DNA of 64,000 bases from Actinomycetota bacterium (GTDB lineage Bacteria > Actinomycetota > Actinomycetes > Mycobacteriales > Micromonosporaceae). Where the stretch lies: NCBI GenBank assembly GCA_005885555.1, contig VAWN01000094.1, positions 1-64,000 on the forward strand, read 5' to 3'. A program made the translations under genes and the position numbers. Below the pieces are notes generated by a model, which saw only the letters and a program-made list of their open reading frames with translations, was not told where the DNA came from and searched no databases. Numbering within the stretch: position 1 is the first letter of the stretch; the number at the start of each line of letters is the position of its first letter. Shown here piece by piece: positions 1-7,212 of the stretch.

Positions 1-2673
1 AATCCCGACCCCGGTGGTCGGGACGACTGGGTGGCGGTGCGGTACGGCACCGCGGTCGACCGTTGCACGCCGGTTCTCCTTTGCCGGCACCGTATCCGGC
101 GCGTCGAGCGTGAAGAACGCGTCCTCGCGGGGGCGCAGCAACTGGTCGAGGAAGAGCAGCGCGCCGGCGGAGCCGCTGTACAGGTCGCAGCTGCGGCGCA
201 GGTCGTGCTCGCCGAGGATGTGGGTACCGGACGCGCCGGGAATGGCGTAGAGGTACATCCGCCGGCCGATGTCGTAGGCCGCGCGGGTCGCATCCGCGTC
301 GCCGTGCCGGCGGCCGTGGTCTTCGAGGAACAGGCCGAGCCCGGCCATCCCGTTGTACAGCCCGCCGTAGAACGTGTACGGGCAACGGACACCGGCCAGC
401 AGTGCGGGCAGTGCGGCGGCGAGCCGCTCGTCGTGCGCGGTGGCGAGGTAACGGCTGGCGACCAGGCCCACCCCGGCGGAGCCGGCGAACAGGTACGGCA
501 TCAGCCGGCCGTCGCGACCGGAGACCGGGAACAGCAGCCCGCCGTCGGACGTTACCGCGCGGTCCAGCTCGCCGTGCAGGTACCCGAGGCCGCGGCGCAA
601 CTGTCCACTGTGGCCGGTGAGGGCGGCGAGGCGGTGGTACAGCAGGGCGATCCCGGCCCGGCCGGACAGCAGCCCGACGGTGTCGTCGAGGTCGCCGTCG
701 TCAAGGCCGCCGATCCGGTCGGCCTGGGCGAGCGCGCGGTCGAGGAACCGTTCGTCGCCGGTGTACCGGTACAGCGCCAGCTCCGCCAGGGCGACCCCGG
801 CCCGGCCGTGGCCGAGAGTCGCGCTCGACTCCAGCGCCGGATGCCGGTCGGCGTTGTCCAGCAACGCCTGCGCCTCGTCGAGGCGTCCGTGGTCGGCGAG
901 CACCCAGGCGATGCCGGCGGTACCCACGTGCAGCCCCGGCGGCAGTTCGTCGAGCCGGGCGAGCGACCGGGTCGCGAGGTGCGCGACGGTACCGTCGGGC
1001 GGTGTGGCACCGCAGCGCCGCAGGGCGTGCAGGATCCCGGCGAGGCCGTGCGCGACGCACAGCGCGTTGGTCAGGTATCCGCTCGGCCCGATCGGGAACA
1101 CCCGGTCGGCGCGGTCCGGGTCGGCGGCGGCGAGCAGGCCGCGCAACAGCCCGTCGCGCAACGACTCCAGGTGCGGCACCGGGTCGGCGGCAACCGCCTG
1201 CGGGGTCGGTGCGGCGTCCGGCCGCGGTGCGCGGAAGCGGGTGGCGATGCGCCACAACCGCCGCGGTACCCGTGCCCGCCCGGCCAACTCGTGCCGCAGA
1301 TGCCGCAGTACCGCGGGATTGCGGTCGGCCGTGCAGTTCAGCGGTGCGATCAGCCCGAGCGCGAGCGAGGACAGCCCGAACTCGTCGTACCCCAGCGGGT
1401 TGTCCCCGACCAGGTCGGCCGGCGCGAAGTACCCGGGCGCGCCGATCGGTTCCAGCGGCCCGTCCAGCGGGCCGGCGGCCTCGAAGTCGACCAGCCGCGG
1501 CCGGTCGTCGTCATCGACGAGCACGTTGTGCGGATTGACGTCGATGAACGCGTACCCGGCGTCGTGCAACCGTTGCAGGATAACGTCCAGCGCGTCGACG
1601 ACCCGCTGTGCCCGCTCGTAGTAGGCGGCGAAGTCGGACGGCGTGGCGACCGGGCGGATGAGCGGGTTGTGCTCGACCATCCAGGCGTGCAGCGAGCGAC
1701 CGGGGACGAACTCGGTGACGAGGAACTCGTGCTCCCACTCCTGGAAGTAGTCCAGCGGCTCGGGGCAGCATCCCGGGTACCGTTCGTGCAGGGCGCACAG
1801 CGTCGCGTACTCGCGGCGCAGCCGCTGCGGTGCGGCAGAGGTCATGCTCGTCAGGCCGGTGTGCGCGCGGGCCTCCTTGATGAAGACCGTGCGGCCGGTG
1901 GCGAGCGCGCGACCCTGGTACGTGCCGCCGCCGTTGCTGTGCCGGATGGCCCGCTCGAAGCGGTACCCGCCGAGGTCCGGCGTCGCGGTCGCGGGCGGCG
2001 TGACCGGGGCCGTGACCGAGGCCGGGGCCGGGGCCGGGGCCGGGGCCGGGGCCGGGGTGAACGGATCGGTGATGCCGTCGGGCAGCACGAACCGGGTGCC
2101 GCGCCGGTCCGGTACCAGCCGGCCGGTGCCGTCACGCACGAGCAGTTCGGCGTGCCCGTCGGCGCGGACGCGTTGGCGGGGCACGAAGGCGCCGTACCGG
2201 TAGTGCACCACGCTGGACGGCCCGTACCGCCGGTCGGTCAACACGAACGGCCCTTCCCGGTCCGCCAGCGCCTCGGCCAGCGCCTGCAGCAGGCGCCTGG
2301 CCGTGGCCTGGTCGGGCGGGTAGGCGGCGATGAACTTCCCGGCCTGCTGCCGGGCGGCGTGCTTGTGACCGGTGAGCAGGAAGAACCGCGAGCAGCTCAG
2401 GTGCTTGAACGGCACCCGGTGCGCGAACAGCACCGCGGCCGCGTCGTCGAGTACCTCGGCCGCCTGGTCCGGCCGCGCCGAGATGTGCACCTTCCAGCCG
2501 TCCTCGACACCACCGAGCCGGTCGCCGGTGTACCACTGGGTCCAGATGTCTTGCCTGGTACCGGTCCAGCCGTCGGGTACCCGCGCCGGCCGGTACTCGA
2601 CACCGCGCCGGGAGATGGCGCCGGGCGGCGCGTAGAAATCGTCGTCGGACTGGGCGAACAGGAACGCCTCCAC
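1..2673 (-). CDS. Class III lanthipeptide synthetase LanKC, 3' end off window
   Basis: This trifunctional enzyme should dehydrate and cyclise the precursor encoded just upstream: an N-terminal lyase region, a Ser/Thr kinase-like domain and a C-terminal LanC-like cyclase. The frame begins at GTG 2673 after AAAGGGGG and stays open for 891 codons to the left edge, so the stop is missing. About residue 376 is the kinase catalytic loop DVNPHN and near 394 the VDFE metal-binding motif. A Pro-Ala run (coded at 2027-2057) links lyase and kinase. Five GxAG-type turns (about residues 583, 671, 728, 774 and 836) mark the LanC barrel. I do not see the Cys/Cys-His zinc ligands of class I LanC in the visible part, which is common in class III enzymes. 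The architecture is recognised confidently; the product is unknown. Confidence 0.93.
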   Translation of the reverse strand, partial: MEAFLFAQSDDDFYAPPGAISRRGVEYRPARVPDGWTGTRQDIWTQWYTGDRLGGVEDGWKVHISARPDQAAEVLDDAAAVLFAHRVPFKHLSCSRFFLLTGHKHAARQQAGKFIAAYPPDQATARRLLQALAEALADREGPFVLTDRRYGPSSVVHYRYGAFVPRQRVRADGHAELLVRDGTGRLVPDRRGTRFVLPDGITDPFTPAPAPAPAPAPASVTAPVTPPATATPDLGGYRFERAIRHSNGGGTYQGRALATGRTVFIKEARAHTGLTSMTSAAPQRLRREYATLCALHERYPGCCPEPLDYFQEWEHEFLVTEFVPGRSLHAWMVEHNPLIRPVATPSDFAAYYERAQRVVDALDVILQRLHDAGYAFIDVNPHNVLVDDDDRPRLVDFEAAGPLDGPLEPIGAPGYFAPADLVGDNPLGYDEFGLSSLALGLIAPLNCTADRNPAVLRHLRHELAGRARVPRRLWRIATRFRAPRPDAAPTPQAVAADPVPHLESLRDGLLRGLLAAADPDRADRVFPIGPSGYLTNALCVAHGLAGILHALRRCGATPPDGTVAHLATRSLARLDELPPGLHVGTAGIAWVLADHGRLDEAQALLDNADRHPALESSATLGHGRAGVALAELALYRYTGDERFLDRALAQADRIGGLDDGDLDDTVGLLSGRAGIALLYHRLAALTGHSGQLRRGLGYLHGELDRAVTSDGGLLFPVSGRDGRLMPYLFAGSAGVGLVASRYLATAHDERLAAALPALLAGVRCPYTFYGGLYNGMAGLGLFLEDHGRRHGDADATRAAYDIGRRMYLYAIPGASGTHILGEHDLRRSCDLYSGSAGALLFLDQLLRPREDAFFTLDAPDTVPAKENRRATVDRGAVPHRHPVVPTTGVGI

Positions 2674-2723
2674 GGCCGTGGCCCCCTTTCCCTCTCGCGT
2701 TGTCGGTGCGGTGGCGTAAGCGC

Positions 2724-2867
2724 TCAGGCGACGTTGGTGGGACGCGGGGACCGGGTGCGGTGCGACAGTCCCAGGCCGGGGTGGCTGGGCAGGCAGCCGC
2801 CCTGGTAGTCACCGCCGATCGGCGAGCTGAACTCATCGTCGTCGGGCGCGAAACCGATGTGTTCCAT
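2724..2867 (-). CDS. Probable lanthipeptide precursor peptide, 47 aa
   Basis: A small gene 50 nt upstream of the LanKC start, with a strong AGAGGAG ribosome site 7 nt before ATG 2867. The peptide starts MEHIGFAPDDDEF, is acidic at the N-terminus and basic at the C-terminus, and holds one Cys (Cys25), five Ser (14, 15, 28, 35, 40) and two Thr (38, 44). It has neither the usual class III leader motif (LxLQ type) nor the Ser-x2-Ser-x(2-5)-Cys labionin motif, so the substrate would be atypical. An in-frame ATG at 2942 would give a 72-residue form, but that extension has poorer codon bias and no ribosome site. The call rests on position, size and residue content, not on recognised homology. Confidence 0.72.
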   Translation of the reverse strand: MEHIGFAPDDDEFSSPIGGDYQGGCLPSHPGLGLSHRTRSPRPTNVA

Positions 2868-3016
2868 CGTGGGCTCCTCTGCGATCTGCTCCGGTGATTT
2901 CCGGATGACCCAACTATCGACAGGGAGCCGGTTCGATGCCATGACACGAAGGACCCATCCCGGTCGCGGCGACGGCTGCGCTAGCCTCCGCGCGCGCGAG
3001 GCGTGGTACCCGCGAA

Positions 3017-3235
3017 CTATTGCGCGACAGGCCCGGACGGCAGTGACAATGACAGCCGGACGAGTTCGGCCAGGCAACGCACGCCGGTCTTCGCGCGGAT
3101 CCGCCGTAGATAGGTGTCGATCGTGCGGGCACTGATGCCCATGCGCCGCGCAGCCTGACCGTAAGTGCAGCCTTGCGCGATGTAGTGGAGGGTCTCGCAT
3201 TCGCGGGGAGACAGGTGAGGCAGCGTTAGAGACAC
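3017..3235 (-). CDS. Small HTH-only LuxR-type regulator, 72 aa
   Basis: The whole protein is one GerE/LuxR DNA-binding domain: LSPRECETLHYIAQGCTYGQ, then the recognition segment with ARTIDTYLRRIRAKTG. There is no receiver or ligand domain. GTG 3235 follows AAGGAG at a spacing of about 6 nt. It is transcribed in the same direction as the precursor and synthetase genes, 149 nt upstream of the precursor, and probably acts as the pathway-specific activator of the lanthipeptide locus. A 15-bp palindrome lies directly upstream and could be its own operator. What it senses, if anything, cannot be read from the sequence. Confidence 0.85.
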   Translation of the reverse strand: MSLTLPHLSPRECETLHYIAQGCTYGQAARRMGISARTIDTYLRRIRAKTGVRCLAELVRLSLSLPSGPVAQ

Positions 3236-3253
3236 GGATACTCCTTGTCAACG

Positions 3254-3268
3254 CGGTGTTCAACACCG
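3254..3268. promoter_or_regulatory. Palindrome upstream of small LuxR gene
   Basis: CGGTGTT-C-AACACCG is a perfect inverted repeat with 7-bp arms. It sits 19 nt upstream of the LuxR start codon in the divergent region with the gene starting at 3432, a fitting place for a dimeric regulator. Binding is inferred. Confidence 0.45.
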
Positions 3269-3431
3269 TCGCAGGTCCTCCGCCGGCTCAATGCTCACCC
3301 GAGATCATCGGGTTGTCACGCCGGCCGTCCGGCATCTCCGTGCCCCGGCAACTTGTTGCCAACGAGCGTTGGCCGGCCGCCGCCGCGCCGGCCAGAATGT
3401 AGGTGCCGGGGGGCTCGGAGAGGGGGGACCG

Positions 3432-4433
3432 ATGCTGGACGCGCTCGGACTCGATCGGCAGGCGGAGTTGGTGTACCGGGCGATGCTCACCAGACCGGAC
3501 TGGGGCGTCGACGATCTCGTTGACCGGCTTGACATTCCGGCGGAGACGGTACGCGCGTGCCTCGATCAGCTCGCCGGGCTGAACCTGGCCCGGCCCGCCG
3601 TGGCCGACCCCCGGCGCTGGCGCCCGGTCAGCCCGGACATCGGGCTGGAGGCCCTGCTCGCCCAGCACCGCATGGAAATCGCCGGCCGGCAGCAACGGCT
3701 GGAACGCGCACGGGCCGCGGCGGCCGACCTGCTGGCCACGTACGCCGCGCTGCACCTGCCGGTGGCCGGGGGCGACCTGGAGCGGCTGGGCGAGCCGGAC
3801 GACATCCGCAGCCGGGTGGAATGGATCACCGCGAGGGCCGAGCAGGAGGTCGTCGCGCTGTTGCCGGACCACCACCCGGACCCGGCCGGCCTCGCGGTCC
3901 GGGCGGCGCTCGCGGAGAGCATGCGCGCGCGGGGGGTACGGGTGGCCGCGGTGCATCCGTACCGGGTCCGCACCGACGCAACGCTGGCCCGGCACCTGCG
4001 CCGGATGATCGGGCTGGGCTGCGAGATCCGCATCGCCGCGGCGCTTCCGGTCTGCCTGCTCATCGTCGACGGCGCCACCGCGCTGCTGCCGTCGGTACCC
4101 GGCGACCGGTGCGGCACCGGCGGCATCCTCGTGCACCACCCGACACTGGTGGCCGCGCTCGCCGCGCTGTTCGAGGAGATCTGGCGCGGCGCGCAGGCGT
4201 TCGGCACCCCGCCGCGGCGCGACGGCAACGGGCTCAGCGCGACCGAGCGGGAACTGCTGGAGCTGTTGAGCCGCGGCCTGACCGACGAGGCGGCCGGCCG
4301 CAAGCTCGGGGTGTCCCTGCGCACCGTCCGCCGGATGATGGCCGACCTGACCACCCGGCTCGGTGCCACCAGCCGCTTCCAGGCCGGCGTGCGCACCCAG
4401 CAGCTCGGCTGGCTCGCCGACGCGCGACGCTGA
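3432..4433 (+). CDS. TrmB-like / LuxR C-terminal transcriptional regulator
   Basis: A 333-residue regulator with two DNA-binding modules. Residues about 10-60 form a TrmB-like winged helix (AELVYRAMLTRPDWGVDDLV). The middle carries a coiled segment and a phospholipase-D-like effector region without an obvious catalytic HKD. The C-terminus has a LuxR helix-turn-helix (LSATERELLELLSRGLTDEA to SLRTVRRMMADLTTRLGA). ATG 3432 is preceded by a GGAGAGGGGGG ribosome site, so it was preferred over an upstream in-frame ATG at 3291. It is divergent from the lanthipeptide locus and may control it. Proteins of this layout occur in many actinomycete secondary-metabolite regions, but the ligand is unknown. 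Confidence 0.8.
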   Translation: MLDALGLDRQAELVYRAMLTRPDWGVDDLVDRLDIPAETVRACLDQLAGLNLARPAVADPRRWRPVSPDIGLEALLAQHRMEIAGRQQRLERARAAAADLLATYAALHLPVAGGDLERLGEPDDIRSRVEWITARAEQEVVALLPDHHPDPAGLAVRAALAESMRARGVRVAAVHPYRVRTDATLARHLRRMIGLGCEIRIAAALPVCLLIVDGATALLPSVPGDRCGTGGILVHHPTLVAALAALFEEIWRGAQAFGTPPRRDGNGLSATERELLELLSRGLTDEAAGRKLGVSLRTVRRMMADLTTRLGATSRFQAGVRTQQLGWLADARR

Positions 4434-4453
4434 CGGTACGGGGTACGCCACGG

Positions 4454-4490
4454 CGCGTCCCGCCCGACCTGGCCGGCCGGGCGGGACGCG
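4454..4490 (+). terminator. Strong hairpin after TrmB/LuxR gene
   Basis: A perfect 13-bp G+C-rich stem (arms 4454-4466 and 4478-4490, 11-nt loop) starts 20 nt after the stop codon at 4433. There is no T-run, as is usual for actinobacterial terminators. Confidence 0.7.
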
Positions 4491-4539
4491 TTCATCGGAC
4501 GGAATCCTGCTCCCCTACCGGCGCGGCGCGCAATGGCGC

Positions 4540-4545
4540 CATACT
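4540..4545 (+). promoter_or_regulatory. -10 element of leaderless GNAT gene
   Basis: CATACT is followed by exactly 6 nt and then ATG 4552, so the predicted transcription start is the A of the start codon. There is no ribosome site. The hexamer is weaker than the other leaderless boxes in this window. Confidence 0.45.
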
Positions 4546-4551
4546 CAGCGG

Positions 4552-5325
4552 ATGGCCCCACGGGTGGTGCGCTACAGCGAACGACCGGAGCTGTGGGAGC
4601 GGATCGAAGACCTCAGCAGCGCGGTCTGGCCCGAGTACAACCTGCACGGCGAGGAGCTCAACCGGTACTGGGCGCGGTTGTACGAGGACTTCCCCGACTG
4701 GCAGTTCGTGCTCTACGAACCCGACGAGGACGCGGTACTGGCCGAGGGGCACACGATCCCGGTCGGCTGGGACGGCACCTACGCGGGGCTCGGGCCCGGC
4801 ATCGACGCCACCATCGCCGCCGGCTTCCGGCTGCGGTCGGCCGGCGGGCAGCCCACCGCCGCGTCGGCGCTCGCCGCCGAGATACCGCCGCAGCACCGCA
4901 GCCGCGGCCTCGCCCGCGTGCTGCTGGCGGCGATGGCGGCGCTGGCCCGCGACGCCGGGCTGACCCACCTGATCGCGCCGGTGCGGCCGAGCCAGAAGGA
5001 GCGGTACCCGACGATCCCGATCGACCGGTACGTCCGGTGGACCCGTGCCGACGGGCTGCCGTTCGATCCGTGGATCCGGGTGCACACCCGGCTCGGTGCC
5101 CGCCTCGGGCCGGCGATCCCCCGATCGCTGCACATCGCCGGCACCGTGGCGGACTGGGAGTCGTGGACCGGCATGCCGTTTCCGGAGACCGGCGACTACG
5201 TGTTCCCGGCGGGCCTCGCGACCGTGCGCATCGACCGCGAACGCAACCGGGGCGACTACTGGGAACCCAACGTCTGGATCGTCCACGACACCACCGGTCA
5301 GCTGCCGCGGTTGGCGAACCTGTAG
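4552..5325 (+). CDS. GNAT-family N-acetyltransferase-like protein
   Basis: A 257-residue cytosolic protein. The centre carries the acetyl-CoA pyrophosphate-binding pattern of GNAT enzymes: QHRSRGLARVLLAAMAALAR (R-x2-G-x-A-like loop followed by a helix), preceded by a beta-rich segment. The C-terminal half, with RYPTIPIDRYVRWTRADGLP, resembles large actinomycete GNAT-like proteins of unknown substrate. The start at ATG 4552 is chosen because translation should begin directly at the predicted transcription start. It is monocistronic, between a strong terminator and a small gene on the opposite strand. The acceptor substrate cannot be inferred. Confidence 0.75.
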   Translation: MAPRVVRYSERPELWERIEDLSSAVWPEYNLHGEELNRYWARLYEDFPDWQFVLYEPDEDAVLAEGHTIPVGWDGTYAGLGPGIDATIAAGFRLRSAGGQPTAASALAAEIPPQHRSRGLARVLLAAMAALARDAGLTHLIAPVRPSQKERYPTIPIDRYVRWTRADGLPFDPWIRVHTRLGARLGPAIPRSLHIAGTVADWESWTGMPFPETGDYVFPAGLATVRIDRERNRGDYWEPNVWIVHDTTGQLPRLANL

Positions 5326-5432
5326 TAGTCGTCCTCGGCGCTGTCCGGATCGGTGAACCGGGCCAGGCGCGCGCGGCACCGGTCGGTCAACAGCACACTC
5401 TTTCGCTGGTACCGGGTTGTCGGCTTCTTCAC
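5298..5432 (-). CDS. Possible 44-aa basic protein of unknown function
   Basis: A short frame from GTG 5432 to TGA 5298 that overlaps the last 28 nt of the convergent GNAT gene. It encodes a protein starting VKKPTTRYQRKSVLLTDRCR and ending with FTDPDSAEDDYYRFANRGS. Codon choice is strongly G/C-ending, as in the neighbouring genes, which argues for coding. No good ribosome site precedes the GTG. I do not recognise a domain; a basic N-terminal half is followed by an acidic-aromatic tail. Confidence 0.4.
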   Translation of the reverse strand: MKKPTTRYQRKSVLLTDRCRARLARFTDPDSAEDDYYRFANRGS

Positions 5433-5473
5433 CCGCAGAGGTTAGGCCGCAACGGTGTGCAGGTTCGATCGAT

Positions 5474-6082
5474 TTACCGCGCCGTCATCACGTACCGCAC
5501 GCACCGCGGGTGCAGCAGTACGCCGGTGCGGATCAGCGAGCGCTGCGGCGGCTGCCCGGTGAACAGCGAACCGGCCCGGGCTGCGGCGGCCAGCTCGTCG
5601 AACGGCGCGAACCTGAAGTCGTACACCACGAACCGGCCGCCGGGACGCAGCACCCGGGCCAGCTCCGGTACCGCGGCGCCGGGATCGTCCCAGTGGTGCA
5701 CGCTCAACGAGGACACGACCAGGTCGAAGGAGCCGTCCGGGAACGGCAGGTCGGCGACGTCGGCGACCCGGACGTCGGCGACCTGGACGTCGGCGCGGGT
5801 GCCGAGGTTGCGGCCGGCCACGGCGACCATGTCGGCGGACAGGTCGATCCCGGCCAGTGCCAGGTCCGGACGGCGCTTGGCGACCTCGACCAGGAGCACG
5901 CCCGGCCCGGTGCCCACGTCGAGCACCGCGCCGCCCTGCGGTGCGGTGGCCGCGACGTCGTCGGCGAGCCGCCGGTAGAACGGGCGGAGCAGCCGCCGCG
6001 CGGCGAAGTCGTAGAACCGACTGCGCCGGCCGGAGAACATGCCCGGCAGGTTGCGGTGACCGGCGTGCAGTGGCATACGCAT
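5474..6082 (-). CDS. Class I SAM-dependent methyltransferase
   Basis: A 202-residue Methyltransf_11/25-type enzyme. Motif I is VLDVGTGPGVLLVEVA, the acidic residue of motif II is in LAGIDLSADMV, and the motif IV region reads FDLVVSSLSVHHWDDP, typical of the UbiE-like superfamily. A hydrophobic N-terminal helix precedes the Rossmann fold. ATG 6082 follows AAGGGGG at 7-8 nt. It is divergent from a MarR regulator with only 31 nt between start codons, so it is probably repressed by that protein. The methyl acceptor is unknown. Confidence 0.85.
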   Translation of the reverse strand: MRMPLHAGHRNLPGMFSGRRSRFYDFAARRLLRPFYRRLADDVAATAPQGGAVLDVGTGPGVLLVEVAKRRPDLALAGIDLSADMVAVAGRNLGTRADVQVADVRVADVADLPFPDGSFDLVVSSLSVHHWDDPGAAVPELARVLRPGGRFVVYDFRFAPFDELAAAARAGSLFTGQPPQRSLIRTGVLLHPRCVRYVMTAR

Positions 6083-6097
6083 GGGACGCCCCCTTGA

Positions 6098-6112
6098 GTT
6101 GTATGCTGCAAC
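6098..6112. promoter_or_regulatory. Probable MarR operator overlapping promoter
   Basis: GTTG-N7-CAAC, an interrupted palindrome, fills the short divergent space between the methyltransferase and the marR-type gene and overlaps the -10 box TATGCT (6102-6107). A related ACAACT element lies inside the first codons at 6142-6147. A role as the MarR binding site is inferred from position and symmetry. Confidence 0.5.
6102..6107 (+). promoter_or_regulatory. -10 element of leaderless marR-type gene
   Basis: TATGCT, then 6 nt, then ATG 6114. It lies within the candidate operator, so regulator binding would block transcription directly. Confidence 0.6.
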
Positions 6113-6113
6113 C

Positions 6114-6587
6114 ATGCCCACGGTACGCCGCAAAGTTGCAGAGCACAACTCTTCGTCGGCGGAGCGGATCCACGAGCTGGTCATGGATCTCGTCCGCGCC
6201 ACCGGCCTGCTGCAACCCGAGCGGACGGTACCGGGGCATCCGCTGTCCATGTCGCAGGCGTTCGCGCTGCACGAGCTGGACACCGACACCCCGCTGTCAC
6301 AGCGCGAGCTGACCGAGCGGCTGGGCCTGGAGAAGAGCAGTGTCAGCCGGCTGGCCGCCGAGCTGGAACGCCAGAAACTCCTTGTGCGGGAACGCGATCC
6401 GGACAACCGTCGGGTGTACCGGTTGCGGCTGACCGACAAGGGACGCACCCTGCACCGGCATATGGCGGTCGCGTTCCACGAACAGTTCGACGGGTGGGTG
6501 TCCTCGATGACCCGCGCCGAACGCGACGCACTGCTGACCGGCCTGCCGGCCCTCGTCCGCGCCATCCGAGCGGCGCACGGGCACTAG
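6114..6587 (+). CDS. MarR-family transcriptional regulator
   Basis: A 157-residue winged-helix regulator. The recognition region is LSQRELTERLGLEKSSVSRL and the wing reads LVRERDPDNRRVYRLRLT, both classic MarR. A dimerisation helix pair flanks it. The ATG at 6114 is leaderless (a TATGCT box 6 nt upstream); an in-frame ATG at 6081 lies upstream of the promoter and is rejected. It is divergent from the methyltransferase at 5474-6082 and probably controls that gene and itself through the GTTG-N7-CAAC site. The ligand is unknown. Confidence 0.88.
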   Translation: MPTVRRKVAEHNSSSAERIHELVMDLVRATGLLQPERTVPGHPLSMSQAFALHELDTDTPLSQRELTERLGLEKSSVSRLAAELERQKLLVRERDPDNRRVYRLRLTDKGRTLHRHMAVAFHEQFDGWVSSMTRAERDALLTGLPALVRAIRAAHGH

Positions 6588-6626
6588 CTCACCGCGGCCA
6601 GCTCCCGGCCGACCGGTGGGGGCGGC

Positions 6627-6654
6627 CACGGACCGGCCCGGTTCCGGGTCCGTG
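6627..6654 (+). terminator. Hairpin after marR-type gene
   Basis: CACGGACC (6627-6634) pairs with GGTCCGTG (6647-6654), 40 nt after the stop and just before the hsp20 operator. No T-run. Confidence 0.5.
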
Positions 6655-6673
6655 ACGCGGCCCACTCCCGGGA

Positions 6674-6694
6674 ATTGAGTCGGCCAGACTCAAG
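6674..6694. promoter_or_regulatory. HAIR element (HspR operator) of hsp20
   Basis: The sequence reads ATTGAGT, a 7-nt spacer CGGCCAG, then ACTCAAG. It matches the HspR-associated inverted repeat CTTGAGT-N7-ACTCAAG at 13 of 14 arm positions, about 40 nt upstream of the hsp20 start. HspR is a MerR-type repressor of heat-shock genes in actinobacteria; its own gene is not in this window. Confidence 0.85.
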
Positions 6695-6735
6695 TTGGAC
6701 GCGGTGTAGCCAGCTACGTTTTCTAGGAGATCATT

Positions 6736-7164
6736 ATGAGTGCTTTGACGCTGTGGACCCGGCGTGACCCGTTTGCCGAGTTCGATGCGCTGGTCCGGGC
6801 CACCTTCGGCCGGACCACCCTGCCGGTTCGCGAGTTCAGCCCGGCCGCCGAGATCAGCCGGGACGGCGAGGACGCCCTGGTCCGCGTCGAGCTTCCCGGC
6901 GTGGACGCCGAGAACGACGTGACCGTGGAGGTCGACCGCGGCCGGCTCGTGGTCCGCGGAGAGCGCCGCGACGAGCAGGAGGACGCCGAGCGCGGCCTGC
7001 GCGAGGTGCGGTACGGCTCGTTCCGCCGCTCCTTCGCCCTGCCGGCCCGGGTCACCGCCGACGCGATCAGCGCCAGCTACGACGCCGGTGTGCTGAACAT
7101 CCGGGTGGCCGGTGCCTACGCGGGTACCGAGCCGCAGAAGATCGCCATCACGTCCGGCGTGTAA
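6736..7164 (+). CDS. Hsp20/alpha-crystallin small heat-shock protein
   Basis: A 142-residue cytosolic holdase chaperone. The alpha-crystallin domain covers about residues 32-130, with VRVELPGVDAENDVTVEVD and GRLVVRGERR at the start and the conserved A-x-Y-x-x-G-V-L-x-I segment (ASYDAGVLNIRV) near the end. The short N-terminal arm begins MSALTLWTRRDPFAEFDALV. AGGAGA precedes ATG 6736. A near-perfect HAIR operator upstream predicts repression by HspR and induction by heat. It stands alone between two hairpins. Confidence 0.95.
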   Translation: MSALTLWTRRDPFAEFDALVRATFGRTTLPVREFSPAAEISRDGEDALVRVELPGVDAENDVTVEVDRGRLVVRGERRDEQEDAERGLREVRYGSFRRSFALPARVTADAISASYDAGVLNIRVAGAYAGTEPQKIAITSGV

Positions 7165-7175
7165 TTTCCACCGAC

Positions 7176-7211
7176 TCCGGCCCGGCGCCCCGACAAGGGC
7201 ACCGGGCCGGA
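7176..7211. terminator. Bidirectional hairpin between hsp20 and HAD gene
   Basis: TCCGGCCCGG (7176-7185) pairs with CCGGGCCGGA (7202-7211), extended inside by GCCC/GGGC. It sits between two convergent stop codons and probably serves both. Confidence 0.75.
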
Positions 7212-7212
7212 A

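Noticed and set aside
2027-2057. GGGGCC tandem repeat as a regulatory repeat
   Set aside because: It encodes the Pro-Ala linker of LanKC in frame, a common domain spacer.
31-2808. Long plus-strand open frame opposite the LanKC gene
   Set aside because: Val/Arg/Gln-rich shadow of the minus-strand gene; no domain, and the opposite frame has all LanKC motifs.
2868-2942. Longer precursor start at ATG 2942 (72 residues)
   Set aside because: No ribosome site and poorer codon bias than the region after ATG 2867, which has AGAGGAG.
2914-2958. Mini frame MGPSCHGIEPAPCR as an extra precursor
   Set aside because: Two Cys but no ribosome site and only 14 residues; likely chance.
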